64,000 nucleotides of DNA from Sialis fuliginosa (Eukaryota > Arthropoda > Insecta > Megaloptera > Sialidae), in the NCBI GenBank assembly GCA_961205875.1, contig OY540812.1, positions 33,055,098 through 33,119,097 on the forward strand. Reading direction: 5' to 3'. This document shows, piece after piece, positions 25,401 to 35,148 of this stretch. Position 1 is the stretch's first letter, and each line of letters starts with the position of its first letter. A program made the position numbers and the translations under genes. The notes under the pieces were generated by a model. It did no database searches and was not told the DNA's origin. It saw nothing but the letters and a program-made list of their open reading frames with translations.

Positions 25401-26776
25401 TGTTTTCTGTATAGTATACGACCGCTGAGGTACACAAACCTCGAAAATGACTGCTAGTTTTAAGATTACTAATAATTAAATATTAAAAACGACTATTTTT
25501 ATTTTTTATTGTGAAAATGGAACTAATTGAGGATACCATTTTTAAATTATTTTCTAATTGGCATCTGAGTTTTTTTTGTGATTTCTTTATGGCAGTCAAC
25601 CTGTTAATATCCACAAAATCATAGTGATCTAAAATATTCAACATGCACACCCAATATGCCCACAACAACACACGATTCACTGCGAATTGTTTTTTTTCCG
25701 ACTTCATATCCATAAATTATATACCTAAACCTAACCTATCCATTAGTGAAAACCGGAATAAAATCCGTTCTGAGGAAATCGTGTAATATTATATTGCCAA
25801 TCTCCCATTGAAAACACCAGGTCTCGTCTTATGAAAATAAAAAAATAAATAGGTTAGCAACAATCATGAACAATTTCTTGCCTTTCTTGGAAGTGAAATG
25901 TTTCTTAATATTTCAATTTTCAATCAATATCAATATAAGTAGGTATTTGAAAATATTTAATTGTTAACATGTGTCAAAAATCATCAAATTGTTCGACTAA
26001 ATATTTGAAAGAGGCGTGATCATAGTTACCTAAATTAAATATTCAAAACCGTAATTATAGAATTCTTTATTCAATGGCTATGTTTTATACATATAAATGA
26101 CAGTTGTATGCTGCGACATCAATGATAAATATTTTTTTAGTCTTTAGGTTTTCATAAAATATTAATAGCCTTGAACATGCACAGAAAAATTATCTAACTA
26201 TTGGTGAAAATCGCATTGAAATCGGTTCAGTAATTCCCGAGTCTATAAGCCTCAAACAAACAAACATTCATTTTTAAATATAGAGATTATGAAATAGTTA
26301 ATATTATTATAGCAAGATACAGTGCTAATTAAAATTCGCGTGATGGTATTTGGAAGAATATTTAAAAAAAAACTAGTGTATAACTCAAAGTTCATAAAAC
26401 AAAAACAAATTAATACTAAAAAGGAAATCCGGAATTTCTAGAATTTTTAAACACTAGTCCTAATCCTCTTATCGATCGGCTACTACCAAATTAACATGAG
26501 TTAAAATTTAGTCGTTTTGACGACTATTACAATGATTCCTTCTAGATTATTATTGTTTTTTTACGGGCTGAATAAATAATTATACTATTGAAAACAACGA
26601 ACAAAAAAGTTTCATGTTTATATACATTAATATTTATTTTTCCAGCGCCATGTGACAATATTTACCAATGGATCACCGCTGCAGAATAAATGACGGGACG
26701 AAACGGTATTTGTTCAGCAGTACAGGTCGTGCACACAGGGTGAAATATTTTTTGATGAAATCTACGAGCGCTACAA
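25401..26776. other. No gene recognised
   Basis: AT-rich. A segment at 26200-26290 (CTATTGGTGAAAATCGCATT, TCGGTTCAGTAATTCC, AACAAACAAACATTC) matches 47885-47925 in part and looks like a retroelement tail. The 76-codon frame at 25483-25713 has no recognisable feature. Confidence 0.4.
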
Positions 26777-26830
26777 TATATACACACACATACACATAGT
26801 GTGTGTATGTGTATGTGTGTGTGTATGTGG
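26777..26830. repeat. AC/GT microsatellite, self-complementary
   Basis: ATATATACACACACATACAC is followed after TAG by GTGTGTGTATGTGTATGTG, so the tract switches from AC-rich to GT-rich and can fold back. The two overlapping frames at 26662-26904 are products of this tract. Confidence 0.8.
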
Positions 26831-27086
26831 AAGAAAAATCTTGAAATGAAATGTTTTTGGTATATATTCGCATCAGGTGTACTTTTTGTATTATATGAAT
26901 GCATAAAAAGAGACCACTTTCAATGAAATATATTCAGGTAGCGGTTGAAGCAGTGACTATACATAAAATACTATAATTTCTCGCGACTTCGAACGCGTGC
27001 ATATTGTATATTAACGGCAAAATATGAAGATAGAATTCCTAGGTATTTTATAGAATTTCTAAAATCATCAAACAATGATCCTCGGC

Positions 27087-27379
27087 CAGGGGTCACCAAA
27101 CTTTTCGAGAAACGGGCCGGATCGAATTTGAAAAAAAAATGGGGGGCCGGACGAAAAAATAGTCTTGTTGAAATCCTATTAGAATATTTATTACATGTGC
27201 AATTAGCTATGTAAATAGAGTATATATCGAAATTTATAATGGAAAATATCTATTAAAATATAGATAAATACACATTATATGTATAAAATTAATATTTCTT
27301 AAATGTATATAAAGTATTTATTTATAAAAATCAGGGGCCAAATGAAAACCTTTGGAGGGTCGTAGTTTGATGACCGCTG
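27087..27379. mobile_element. hAT miniature element (293 bp)
   Basis: The left end CAGGGGTCACCAAACTTTTC pairs with the right end read inward, CAGCGGTCATCAAACTACG. The flanks TCCTCGGC (27079-27086) and TCCTAGGC (27380-27387) are an 8-bp duplication with one mismatch. Subterminal GGGCCGG motifs follow. No coding capacity. Confidence 0.9.
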
Positions 27380-27387
27380 TCCTAGGC

Positions 27388-28067
27388 ATTGTATAGACTA
27401 CTTAACAGATAGAATGTATTAAATATAAACATAAATAGGATGAATCGACTGATTTTAGTCCAGGCACAGATGTTGGATCATTCTCAATAGCTGTAGATTA
27501 CGCCACTATCTATTTATTATTAAAAAAATCATAATTATTTCAAATTTTTAATCAATACTAAGAAAAATCTTAGATATAGGCAACAAATAACAAGTGGAAT
27601 TATGTGACAACAATAAAATTTTAATCGTTGAATTGTTTATAATACATATTAAGGTTCCAATATTGTTTCTGTGAATTTGTTATTTTAACAATAAGGATAT
27701 TATAAATATTACTAATATGTACGCGTCTGGACTAATATTTATTTTAATTAATTACATAATATACCTATAAACTTTTATTAGTTTTAGTCATAGAAACCTG
27801 AAATTTTTTTTAAAAGTTGATGAAAATTTATTTTTTAATTTTTAGTGCATTTTTAATAAAAGTTTGTTTTTAAAAACATTTTTTATTAATTTTTATTTTC
27901 CGATGTTTAGTTACTGACTGACAAAAACAAAAACTAACTAATAATCCATTTTTTTGTACTAATTGTACATTTATAACATTTAAATATATCCCCGTGGTGA
28001 CGTAATTCCCGCGCAAACGCTGATTGGTCAAGAAGCTGTAGAAACTATCTTCACTATCTTGTCTTTA
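27388..28067. other. No gene; fragment of foldback family K
   Basis: About 27775-27905 (AAACCTGAAATTTTTTTTAA, TTAGTGCATTTTTAATAAAAG) matches the right arm of the foldback at 62885-63175. The rest is featureless AT-rich DNA. Confidence 0.4.
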
Positions 28068-28069
28068 TA

Positions 28070-28649
28070 GGGTAGAGCGGGGTAAATATGAAACACCAAA
28101 AAAATGGGGTAAAAGTGAAAGAAGCTTGCAACTGAAAAACTAATTTGTTTATTGGAGAATTATAAAAACTGACATCATCATTAAAGGTTTGTTAAAGCGA
28201 CCTGAAAATATGAATCGTCTAATAAGTGATGTGCCACCCCTACAGATTTCCCTGTTAGCCGATGTCAAAACGTGTAAATTAAATTTGAATTCTTTGCACA
28301 TAACTTTCTGTATAGCTCAGATATTAATTAAAGTTACAATTTCACATTGATATGCCACAAAGAAGATAAATAAAAGTTACCTTTGTAGCTTTTCTTTTAA
28401 TTTTTTTATAAATATTTTCCATTAGAGGCCTGTTTCACTTTTTCCTAAATTAGAGGTTAATAATGAAACACACATTTATCATTTTTAAAGTCCGTGTTGT
28501 ATCGTACAGTTCAAATGACGTAAGTACATATTTAAAATGGTTATTCATAAACGCATCTAGTAGAAAAAATTAAAGTATGAATTTGTATCGTTAACTGTCA
28601 AAAAACATTAAAGATTTGTATTTTGTTTCACTTTTACCCCAGTTGACCC
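28070..28649 (+). mobile_element. TA-flanked element T, copy 1 (580 bp)
   Basis: The left end GGGTAGAGCGGGGTAAATATG and the right end TTTCACTTTTACCCCAGTTG-ACCC form imperfect terminal inverted repeats. TA flanks both sides (28068-28069 and 28650-28651), as expected for Tc1/mariner-like insertion. Copies 2 (42339) and 3 (60801) share the whole length. Non-coding; a miniature element needing a transposase in trans. Confidence 0.88.
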
Positions 28650-28651
28650 TA

Positions 28652-29142
28652 TGGCCTATACCTTAAGCGCTCCCATTCCTATTTAATAAAAGCTTTCTAA
28701 AAATAACTACTATTTTCTTTCAAACCTACTAAGAGTTATTTTTCACTAAATGTCAGATTTATATTCAAAATTATCAACAGAAATTAAATTTATTATTTTA
28801 ATAATTCAACAGCCATTGATTGTTACTAATATTTTTAAAAATTAACTATCAATCATTATTATAAATACCCATTACATATATTATTAATAATTTAATAAGT
28901 GATTATGTATTATAATTAAACGGTTATAAATATTTGATATTTATATTGCACTGATATCAAATTACCACAATTAATGTTTTTGGGAAGAGGCAGGTACATC
29001 CTATAAATTTGTTTATTGATGATTATACTAATGAATTAATACATAGTTTATATGTATAATGTATATTCGTAACAGTGGCATATTCAAATAATTATAATAT
29101 TTTTATTGTTTTTGACCAATACATTGGTATAACAATATGATT
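28652..29142. other. No gene recognised
   Basis: Very AT-rich sequence with many ATTATTAATAAT-type runs and no supported feature. Confidence 0.45.
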
Positions 29143-29258
29143 CAGCACTGTTGTGCCCAACTTGAACAGTAAATTCAGAAAAATATTTTAAGCAAAAAAC
29201 ATTCTATGAACATGTGTCCGAAAATTTTTCGTAAGGGGCTACGGCCCTCCAAATATTT

Positions 29259-30227
29259 TGTAACGTACTTTTTAGTGGTGTACAGAGGGTTTGCACCAAG
29301 CTCAGTGGAGAAGGGGGGGGGTCGGTAGCTTAAAAAGATGATTAATTAGTTGAGAGAGAGTCTTATCTTATTTTAAATTGGGCGCCACATGGTTTATGTC
29401 CCCTAAGGTAAACCATGAACCTTAAAAGCAATTCTTACATGGACATCCAAAAAAAAAATAACAAATAACATAAGATTTAAATAAATATAATTGCAAAAAA
29501 AAGTATATATCTTGTATCCAAAATAAAAGAAAATATCCGTGTCCATTTATGTGTGTAATTATATCTTAAACTAACTTAAAGTCTACTTAAACGCGGAAAA
29601 CAACTATATTAAAACAAAATGAAGGGGGGACGTAAAATTGCGACGGCACAGTTAATTTTATACTTATTTTTACATGGGTATCTCACCCCGCGCACTGCAC
29701 TTAACAATGATTAAAAAAAATACGTAATTCACCGATCCAGGTGGCGGGACAGGCTACGGCTCACGCAAACTGCTCCTCTCGTGAGGACTAGGTTGGACCT
29801 CCACTCCTAGTCCTATTTCTCCTCTAGGATCGTGGAGAGTGGTGACTCCCGAAATGGAGAGTGAGGATCGGACCTCCGGTTCCTCGCTCTATACGTCACT
29901 CTCCCGAGTTCTCTTTGGGTCGTTTTCACCGAACCTTCCTTTACCCTGGCTGGAACGCTACTCCCTTATCACAACTACGCTCAGTGCTAACGCGTTATCA
30001 GCTGACAAGTTGCTGCCGGCTTACCGATGACGCGCAAGGTCGTTCAGATGAATAATTGTTTAAGTCGACGTAGCATGAGATTTATTGTATTTATATACTA
30101 AAGAAATAAAAGACTTGCCGAAGATAGGATTGAGATAAAAAAAAGAATAAAAATCGTACCGATAAAAAAAAGTATTTAAAAATAAAAAAGAACCAGTAAT
30201 GATTTCGCCAGCAAAGAAATCGTTACA
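29259..30227 (-). repeat. 3' LTR of the gypsy element
   Basis: 969 bp bounded by TGTAACG and CGTTACA. It differs from the other LTR in the G-run near 29316 (9 against 14), in a few homopolymers, and at about nine single bases. The frames at 29839-30055 occur identically in both LTRs but overlap in two frames and show no domain, so I do not call them genes. Confidence 0.97.
30088..30098 (-). promoter_or_regulatory. TATA-like and polyadenylation-like motifs in 3' LTR
   Basis: On the minus strand the LTR reads TATATAAATAC followed at once by AATAAA, about 130 bases from its 5' end. The same pair is at 35009-35019 in the 5' LTR. In a 3' LTR the AATAAA could serve as poly(A) signal. Position and motif are suggestive only. 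Confidence 0.35.
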
Positions 30228-30244
30228 TCCCCCTCTTTCTCCCC
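30228..30244 (-). other. Polypurine tract
   Basis: On the minus strand, GGGGAGAAAGAGGGGGA directly abuts the 3' LTR start TGTAACG. An all-purine run in this position primes plus-strand synthesis in LTR retroelements. Confidence 0.92.
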
Positions 30245-30256
30245 AGCGAATTTCTG

Positions 30257-32827
30257 TCAGAAATTTGCTCCATATGGTTTAAGGTCAGCTACGTGCCATA
30301 CACCCTTACTGTTGTTTTCGTCGTCTTCCAACTCGTATGCCAGATCGGAAGCTCTACGACGAATCCTGAATGGACCAACAAACTTAGGTGCCAAACCTGC
30401 CGCAAAGTGACGTGCCGCATCTGACAATACGTAATTTCTTTTCATTACTAGTTGACCGACGGTAAAGTCTACTGGCCGTCGTCGTAAGTTGTACGTCCTC
30501 TCGTTACGCTCGTGTGCTTTTTGCAGCTGTTCCTTCACATGTGCCCAAATCGTCTTAAACGGCTCGCTCCTTTCTGTAAGGTCTCCTCTCTCTATCTCGA
30601 GGTCGGGCCTAACATCTTGTCGTCCGAAAAGTTTACCGTTCAGAACATGCTGTCGCCCAAAGTTGACAAAGTAGGGCGTAGTCTCTAGCACATCATGTCT
30701 AGCAGTCCTTAAAGCGCAACCGAACTTAGCCAGATTCTCGTCCCACTTCTTATGGTTATCCTTCAGATAAGAGCGTATCATCGTTTTCACAACTCGGTTG
30801 ACACGTTCTACTGGATTAGCCTGAGGATGGTAGTTCGCCGTGTAAAGAACCTGGACACCATACCTTTGGAGTACTCTCTTAAACTCGGTACTTTTGAATT
30901 GCACTCCATTATCACAGATAAGGTACTGTGGAGCACCGAAGAGTAAAAAGATTTCTTCCTCCAGTTTCTTTACGATCGGTTGTGCCTTGGCCGTCCGAAG
31001 GGGATAAAGCATTGTGAATTTGCTGAAGTAATCGGCGACTACTAAGATATAGCAGTGACCTTGACTTGATCGAGGTAAAGGACCTATAAGATCGACACTA
31101 AGGAGCTGCCATGGCTGGGAAATGTTGGGGCGCCGGCCCATCAATCCCGCGGGTCTTGTTTGTGTGGGCTTTTGTTCAGCACACACCTGACAGTTCCTTA
31201 CATAGCGTGTTACGTCGGCACGCATCTTTGGCCAATAATAAAGCAGAGCCAGACGATGGTAAGTCTTATTGGCTCCCATGTGACCAGACGTAGGTTCATC
31301 ATGACCTTCAACCAAGGCCTCAGCGCGACATTCTCTCGGAAGGACTTTTCTCCAGCCGCTATCTCCGGTTACTGTCGAGCTGCGCATCTTTTTAAATAAG
31401 TCTGTGCCTTCGACACGCCAATTTTTCATTTTCTGCGGAAGTTGTTGCGTCCTTAAGTGTACTCGCGCGTACCACTTATCAGCTGTGTCGCACGGAACCT
31501 CTACGACATCTACGGGCACGAACCTTGACAAGGCATCGGGTACTAAATGATCCTTGCCTTTGCGATGCAGGATAGAGAAGTCATACTGCTGGAGTCTGAT
31601 CGCCCATCTGGCCAATCTCCCTGCTGGGTCTTTCAAGTTATTCAGCCATACCAAGGAGTGATGGTCGGTAATAACTGTGAACTTGGATCCTTCCAAGTAA
31701 GGGCGAAATTTCTCGATTGACCAGATGACGACCAGACACTCCTTCTCGGTCGTCGAATAGTTCCTCTCCGCTTTATTTAAGGTACGACTTGCGTAACCTA
31801 CCACGTGTTCTCCGTCTGCAAATTGCTGGGCTAGAACGGCTCCCAGACCGTAATTGCTGGCGTCAGTCTGAAGAACAAACGGCAGGTCAAAATCCGGGCA
31901 TGTCAGCACCGGTGCCGAAATCAATGAATCCTTGAGGGATTGCAGTGCTTCATTACAACTCTCCGTCCAGGCCCATTTCTTGTTCTTTTTCAGGAGATCT
32001 GTTAACGGCGCTATCGTGGTGGAGAAATTGGGTATGAAGCGACGGTACCAACTAGCCATACCGATGATTCGCCGTACCTCTCCGACATTCTTGGGCGGCG
32101 GAATGTTCAATATGGCGGACACCTTATCGGGATCGACATGAAGACCATTCTTGTCTACCACATAACCCAAGTACCGGAGTTCTGAACGACATAGCTGGCA
32201 CTTCGTTTCACTCAATGAAAGATTAGCTGCCGTTAACTTAGCGAACACCTTCTGAAGGACCTCAATATGTTGCTCGAAAGTTTGGGTGCTCATGATGATG
32301 TCGTCGAGGTATACGAAGACAAACGGCTCTAGTTCTGGCCCCAATACTCGATCGATCAACCGTTGCCAGGTGGCCGGCGAGTTGTGGAGGCCGAATGGCA
32401 TCCTCGCAAATTGAAATAATCCACGTCCAAGGACGGTAAACGCTGTCTTATCGCGGCTGTCTTTCGCGACGGGGATCTGCCAATAAGCCGACTTAAGATC
32501 GAGTGATGATAGATAACGGGCATCCCTCAAGCGATCGAGTATGGCCGATATATATGGCAACGGATACGCGTCCCTTTTTGTGACTTCATTCACTTTGCGG
32601 TAATCCACACAGAACCTGTATGTCCCATCCTTCTTCTTCGCAAGAATGATTGGCGAGGACCACGCACTCTTGGAAGGTTCTATGATTCCTTCTTTTAACA
32701 TTTCGTCCACCTCCGCGTTGATGTACTGCTGTACCTTTGGGGACACCGGGTAATATCGCTGTTTTATTGGAGGTCCAGTCGCCAGGATCTCGTGTTCCAC
32801 CATACTCGTGCACCCAAACTTCGGCAT
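30257..32827 (-). CDS. pol: Reverse transcriptase-RNase H-integrase of gypsy element
   Basis: 856 codons from the first ATG. Reverse transcriptase: LDLKSAYWQI near residue 109 and YLDD at 173-176. RNase H: TDAS at 321-324, EKE at 361-363, TDHH at 387-390 and DALSR at 431. Integrase: a zinc domain with H509, H516, C546 and C549, then a catalytic D579 (SVDLIGP), D639 (CDNG) and E674 (PVER), with 34 residues between the last two. A GPF/Y-type FVGPF lies at 816-820. All catalytic residues are intact and no frame break is visible, so the enzyme part looks functional. It lies in the same frame as protease, from which a TAG at 32852-32854 and seven sense codons separate it. The ATG is simply the first Met after that stop; normally this region would be made as part of a Gag-Pol polyprotein. 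Confidence 0.97.
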   Translation of the reverse strand: MPKFGCTSMVEHEILATGPPIKQRYYPVSPKVQQYINAEVDEMLKEGIIEPSKSAWSSPIILAKKKDGTYRFCVDYRKVNEVTKRDAYPLPYISAILDRLRDARYLSSLDLKSAYWQIPVAKDSRDKTAFTVLGRGLFQFARMPFGLHNSPATWQRLIDRVLGPELEPFVFVYLDDIIMSTQTFEQHIEVLQKVFAKLTAANLSLSETKCQLCRSELRYLGYVVDKNGLHVDPDKVSAILNIPPPKNVGEVRRIIGMASWYRRFIPNFSTTIAPLTDLLKKNKKWAWTESCNEALQSLKDSLISAPVLTCPDFDLPFVLQTDASNYGLGAVLAQQFADGEHVVGYASRTLNKAERNYSTTEKECLVVIWSIEKFRPYLEGSKFTVITDHHSLVWLNNLKDPAGRLARWAIRLQQYDFSILHRKGKDHLVPDALSRFVPVDVVEVPCDTADKWYARVHLRTQQLPQKMKNWRVEGTDLFKKMRSSTVTGDSGWRKVLPRECRAEALVEGHDEPTSGHMGANKTYHRLALLYYWPKMRADVTRYVRNCQVCAEQKPTQTRPAGLMGRRPNISQPWQLLSVDLIGPLPRSSQGHCYILVVADYFSKFTMLYPLRTAKAQPIVKKLEEEIFLLFGAPQYLICDNGVQFKSTEFKRVLQRYGVQVLYTANYHPQANPVERVNRVVKTMIRSYLKDNHKKWDENLAKFGCALRTARHDVLETTPYFVNFGRQHVLNGKLFGRQDVRPDLEIERGDLTERSEPFKTIWAHVKEQLQKAHERNERTYNLRRRPVDFTVGQLVMKRNYVLSDAARHFAAGLAPKFVGPFRIRRRASDLAYELEDDENNSKGVWHVADLKPYGANF

Positions 32828-32851
32828 CTTTGAAAAGTATTCGCCTGTTAC

Positions 32852-33421
32852 CTAGTGGAGTTGTTGTATTTCGGACTCCTTCAGCTCAAGTCCTATATGT
32901 TTGCCTGTTGAGACGCTTGTGGCGCAAACTGGAGAGTCGGTGAAAAACCACTTTCCACGAGACACGTTAGGCACGACTCCCATAATCCTCCAAAAGTCCA
33001 AACCTAGTATGAGGGGGTAGCTGACTCTAGGGACCACCAGCAGCGTTACCACTCTCACACGGTTTTCCAACCTTATAGGGACTTCTATCGTACCTAAGCT
33101 CTCTAGCTCCTCTCCATTCGCGACAGTACAGGTCACATGTGTTGATCTATTCATTGGTAGGCCCAGGTCACGTAACAGTTTCCAACCTGCTTCTCCAACG
33201 ATCGATCGTGAAGCCCCTGAATCTAACAATCCACACAGTTTGACCCCCAGTACGTCAACTTCTAAAAACGGTCGCTCATCTCCTTTCCTACTAGCTAAGA
33301 TGTAGTCTAACTTGGCTGTGTAGGTAGATGTGGTCACACGGTCTTTACCTTTCGGAGGGCGGTGACCATTAACCCCCTTCCTACTTAGTTTTTTGAGCTG
33401 CTTGGTCGGCAACGTGCACAA
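32852..33421 (-). CDS. pol: Aspartic protease region of gypsy pol
   Basis: Frame of 189 codons with the catalytic motif LLDSGAS (residues 65-71) and a later ILGLDFW (138-144), the hallmarks of a retroelement pepsin-like protease. The frame is -1 relative to gag and overlaps its last 37 bases, so it is most likely entered by ribosomal frameshifting at 33388-33394 and not from its first ATG. It ends at TAG (32852-32854), after which the same frame continues into reverse transcriptase. The TAG is either a readthrough site or a disabling mutation; the following bases (GTAACA) do not match the CARYYA context of plant-virus readthrough sites. Confidence 0.93.
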   Translation of the reverse strand: MCTLPTKQLKKLSRKGVNGHRPPKGKDRVTTSTYTAKLDYILASRKGDERPFLEVDVLGVKLCGLLDSGASRSIVGEAGWKLLRDLGLPMNRSTHVTCTVANGEELESLGTIEVPIRLENRVRVVTLLVVPRVSYPLILGLDFWRIMGVVPNVSRGKWFFTDSPVCATSVSTGKHIGLELKESEIQQLH

Positions 33422-34083
33422 TCAGCCCGGAAGACGTTCGCGGCTCCACAGCCGTGGCAAAACTTTTCCCGGTTCCGAGATGGGCATATACGGAACTGGT
33501 GTCCTCTGCCTCCGCAGTTCCAACATCCAGATCCTTGGGCGGGCATAGGGGCTGTCGTGGGGCGTGATGGTGTTGCCGCCAACGGAGCTGTCTTTACCCT
33601 TGTCGCTCTCCCGCGGTACGCCAGATCTGGTTCCAAGGATCTGTGGTGCTGACTGCTAGGCGGTGGTACAAATGACTCCACCGTTCTGCGATGATCTTCC
33701 AGTCGCCGACCAAGCTGCAGCAGTTGATTGACCGAAGTAATGTCGACTAGGCTTAAACGATCTTGGTACCAAGGAGCGATATTCCTACGTAAGATCTTCA
33801 ATTTTACGGTCTCAGTCATGGGAAAGTCCAAGCGATTAAATAGGTTTGCCATTACTGCCATGTATATCCCAAAGGATTCATCGGCACCCTGGGTGCGTCG
33901 TTTAATTTCTTCGATGAGTTTGTCATTGTAGTCATATGGTTGAAATTGTTCGCGCATTTGAATACACAACTGGGACCAGGAAGAGACGTGATGACGAATT
34001 GCCCTAAACCATACCAAGGCAGGACCAGTAAATAAATCTATCGCAGAATAAAAGAGTTGGACTACGTCGACGTTTCTTGCCAC
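33385..34083 (-). CDS. gag: Gag, start codon not identified
   Basis: 232 codons counted from a GTG. A capsid-like region (AIDLFTGPALVWFRA, residues 15-29) is followed by a basic, proline-rich linker and a zinc knuckle CX2CX4HX4C (C187, C190, H195, C200). A second cysteine cluster (C209, C212, C222, C225) lacks the histidine. The frame continues upstream with gag-like residues (for example AFIERVDELR) through the primer-binding site, then meets TAA just inside the LTR, with no ATG. The first in-frame ATG is residue 43, inside the capsid region. So this copy either lost its gag N-terminus or starts at a non-ATG codon. Related insect gag proteins usually have a longer N-terminus. Translation ends at TAA (33385-33387), next to the frameshift heptamer. 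Confidence 0.9.
   Translation of the reverse strand: MARNVDVVQLFYSAIDLFTGPALVWFRAIRHHVSSWSQLCIQMREQFQPYDYNDKLIEEIKRRTQGADESFGIYMAVMANLFNRLDFPMTETVKLKILRRNIAPWYQDRLSLVDITSVNQLLQLGRRLEDHRRTVESFVPPPSSQHHRSLEPDLAYRGRATRVKTAPLAATPSRPTTAPMPAQGSGCWNCGGRGHQFRICPSRNREKFCHGCGAANVFRADCARCRPSSSKN
33388..33394 (-). promoter_or_regulatory. -1 ribosomal frameshift heptamer A AAA AAC
   Basis: In the gag frame the last codons read tcA AAA AAC TAA, an exact X XXY YYZ slippery heptamer with the stop codon immediately after it. Slipping back one base moves ribosomes into the protease frame, which is open there. This position and frame relation fit Gag-Pol production by -1 frameshifting. I did not resolve a downstream stimulatory structure. 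Confidence 0.85.
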
Positions 34084-34152
34084 TCTCAGTTCGTCGACTC
34101 GCTCGATAAACGCGTTAACACTGAGGTCGTGTGGTTCACCACTAAATTTCAG

Positions 34153-34170
34153 GCCCCACGTTGGGCGCCA
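34153..34170 (-). other. Primer-binding site, tRNA-Lys(CUU)
   Basis: On the minus strand TGGCGCCCAACGTGGGGC starts 5 bases after the 5' LTR. The plus-strand sequence GCCCCACGTTGGGCGCCA equals the conserved 3' end of animal tRNA-Lys(CUU) plus CCA over 18 bases, as I recall that tRNA. It primes minus-strand synthesis. The gag-like frame runs straight through it. Confidence 0.9.
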
Positions 34171-34175
34171 AATTC

Positions 34176-35148
34176 TGTAACGTACTTTTTAGTGGTGTAC
34201 AGAGGGTTTGCACCAAGCTCAGTGGAGAAGGGGGGGGGGGGGGTCGGTAGCTAAAAAAGGTGATTAATTAGTTGAGAGAGAGTCTTATCTTATTTTAAAT
34301 TGGGCGCCACATGGTTTATGTCCCCTAAGGTAAACCATGAACCTTAAAAGCAATTCTTACATGGACATACAAAAAAAAATAACAAATAACATAAGATTTA
34401 AATAAATATAATTGCAAAAAAAAGTATATATCTTGTATCCAAAATAAAAGAAAATATCCGTGTCCATTTATGTGTGTAATTATATCTTAAACTAACTTAA
34501 AGTCTACTTAAACGCGGAAAACAACTATATTAAAACAAAATGAAGGGGGGGACGTAAAATTGCGACGGCACAGTTAATTTTATACTTATTTTTACATGGG
34601 TATCTCACCCCGCGCACAGCACTTAACAATGATTAAAAAAAATACGTAATTCACCGATCCAGGTGGCGGGACAGGCTACGGCTCACGCAAACTGCTCCTC
34701 TCGTGAGGACTAGGTTGGACCTCCACTCCTAGTCCTATTTCCCCTCTAGGATCGTGGAGAGTGGTGACTCCCGAAATGGAGAGTGAGGATCGGACCTCCG
34801 GTTCCTCGCTCTATACGTCACTCTCCCGAGTTCTCTTTGGGTCGTTTTCACCGAACCTTCCTTTACCCTGGCTGGAACGCTACTCCCTTATCACAACTAC
34901 GCTCAGTGCTAACGCGTTATCAGCTGACAAGTTGCTGCCGGCTTACCGATGACGCGCAAGGTCGTTCAGATGAATAATTGTTTAAGTCGACGTAGCATGA
35001 GATTTATTGTATTTATATACAAAAGAAATAAAAGACTTGTCGAAGATAGGATTGAGATAAAAAAAGAATAAAAATCGTACCGATAAAAAAAAGTATTTAA
35101 AAATAAAAAAGAACCAGTAATGATTTCGCCAACAAAGAAATCGTTACA
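34176..35148 (-). repeat. 5' LTR of the gypsy element
   Basis: 973 bp with the same termini as the other LTR. As the 5' copy it should hold the promoter: TATATAAATAC on the minus strand at 35009-35019. A C-run of 14 (plus-strand G-run, 34230-34243) lies near its 3' end. The frames at 34761-34977 duplicate those in the 3' LTR. Confidence 0.97.
35009..35019 (-). promoter_or_regulatory. TATA-like box in the 5' LTR
   Basis: TATATAAATAC on the minus strand, about 130 bases into the 5' LTR and followed by AATAAA. It is a plausible core promoter for the retrotransposon; no transcription start is assigned. Confidence 0.4.

Larger units (their letters stand above)
29259..35148 (-). mobile_element. 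Ty3/gypsy LTR retrotransposon, complete (5,890 bp)
   Basis: Two LTRs (29259-30227 and 34176-35148), each with TGTAACG/CGTTACA ends, are flanked by the 4-bp duplication ATTT (29255-29258 and 35149-35152). It reads on the minus strand: 5' LTR, primer-binding site, gag, protease, reverse transcriptase, RNase H, integrase, polypurine tract, 3' LTR. This protease-RT-RNaseH-integrase order defines Ty3/gypsy. There is no envelope frame. LTRs differ at roughly nine substitutions by eye (near 1%) plus homopolymer lengths, so the insertion is fairly young but not current. Possible defects are a gag without ATG and an in-frame TAG before reverse transcriptase. Confidence 0.97.

Noticed and set aside
26662-26904. 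Histidine/threonine-rich frames
   Set aside because: Products of the AC/GT microsatellite.
29839-30055. Small protein conserved in two copies (also 34761-34977)
   Set aside because: Identical because the two LTRs are identical there; two overlapping frames and no domain make coding unlikely.
30257-34083. Endogenous retrovirus with envelope
   Set aside because: The space between the integrase stop and the polypurine tract is only about 12 bases; no envelope frame exists.
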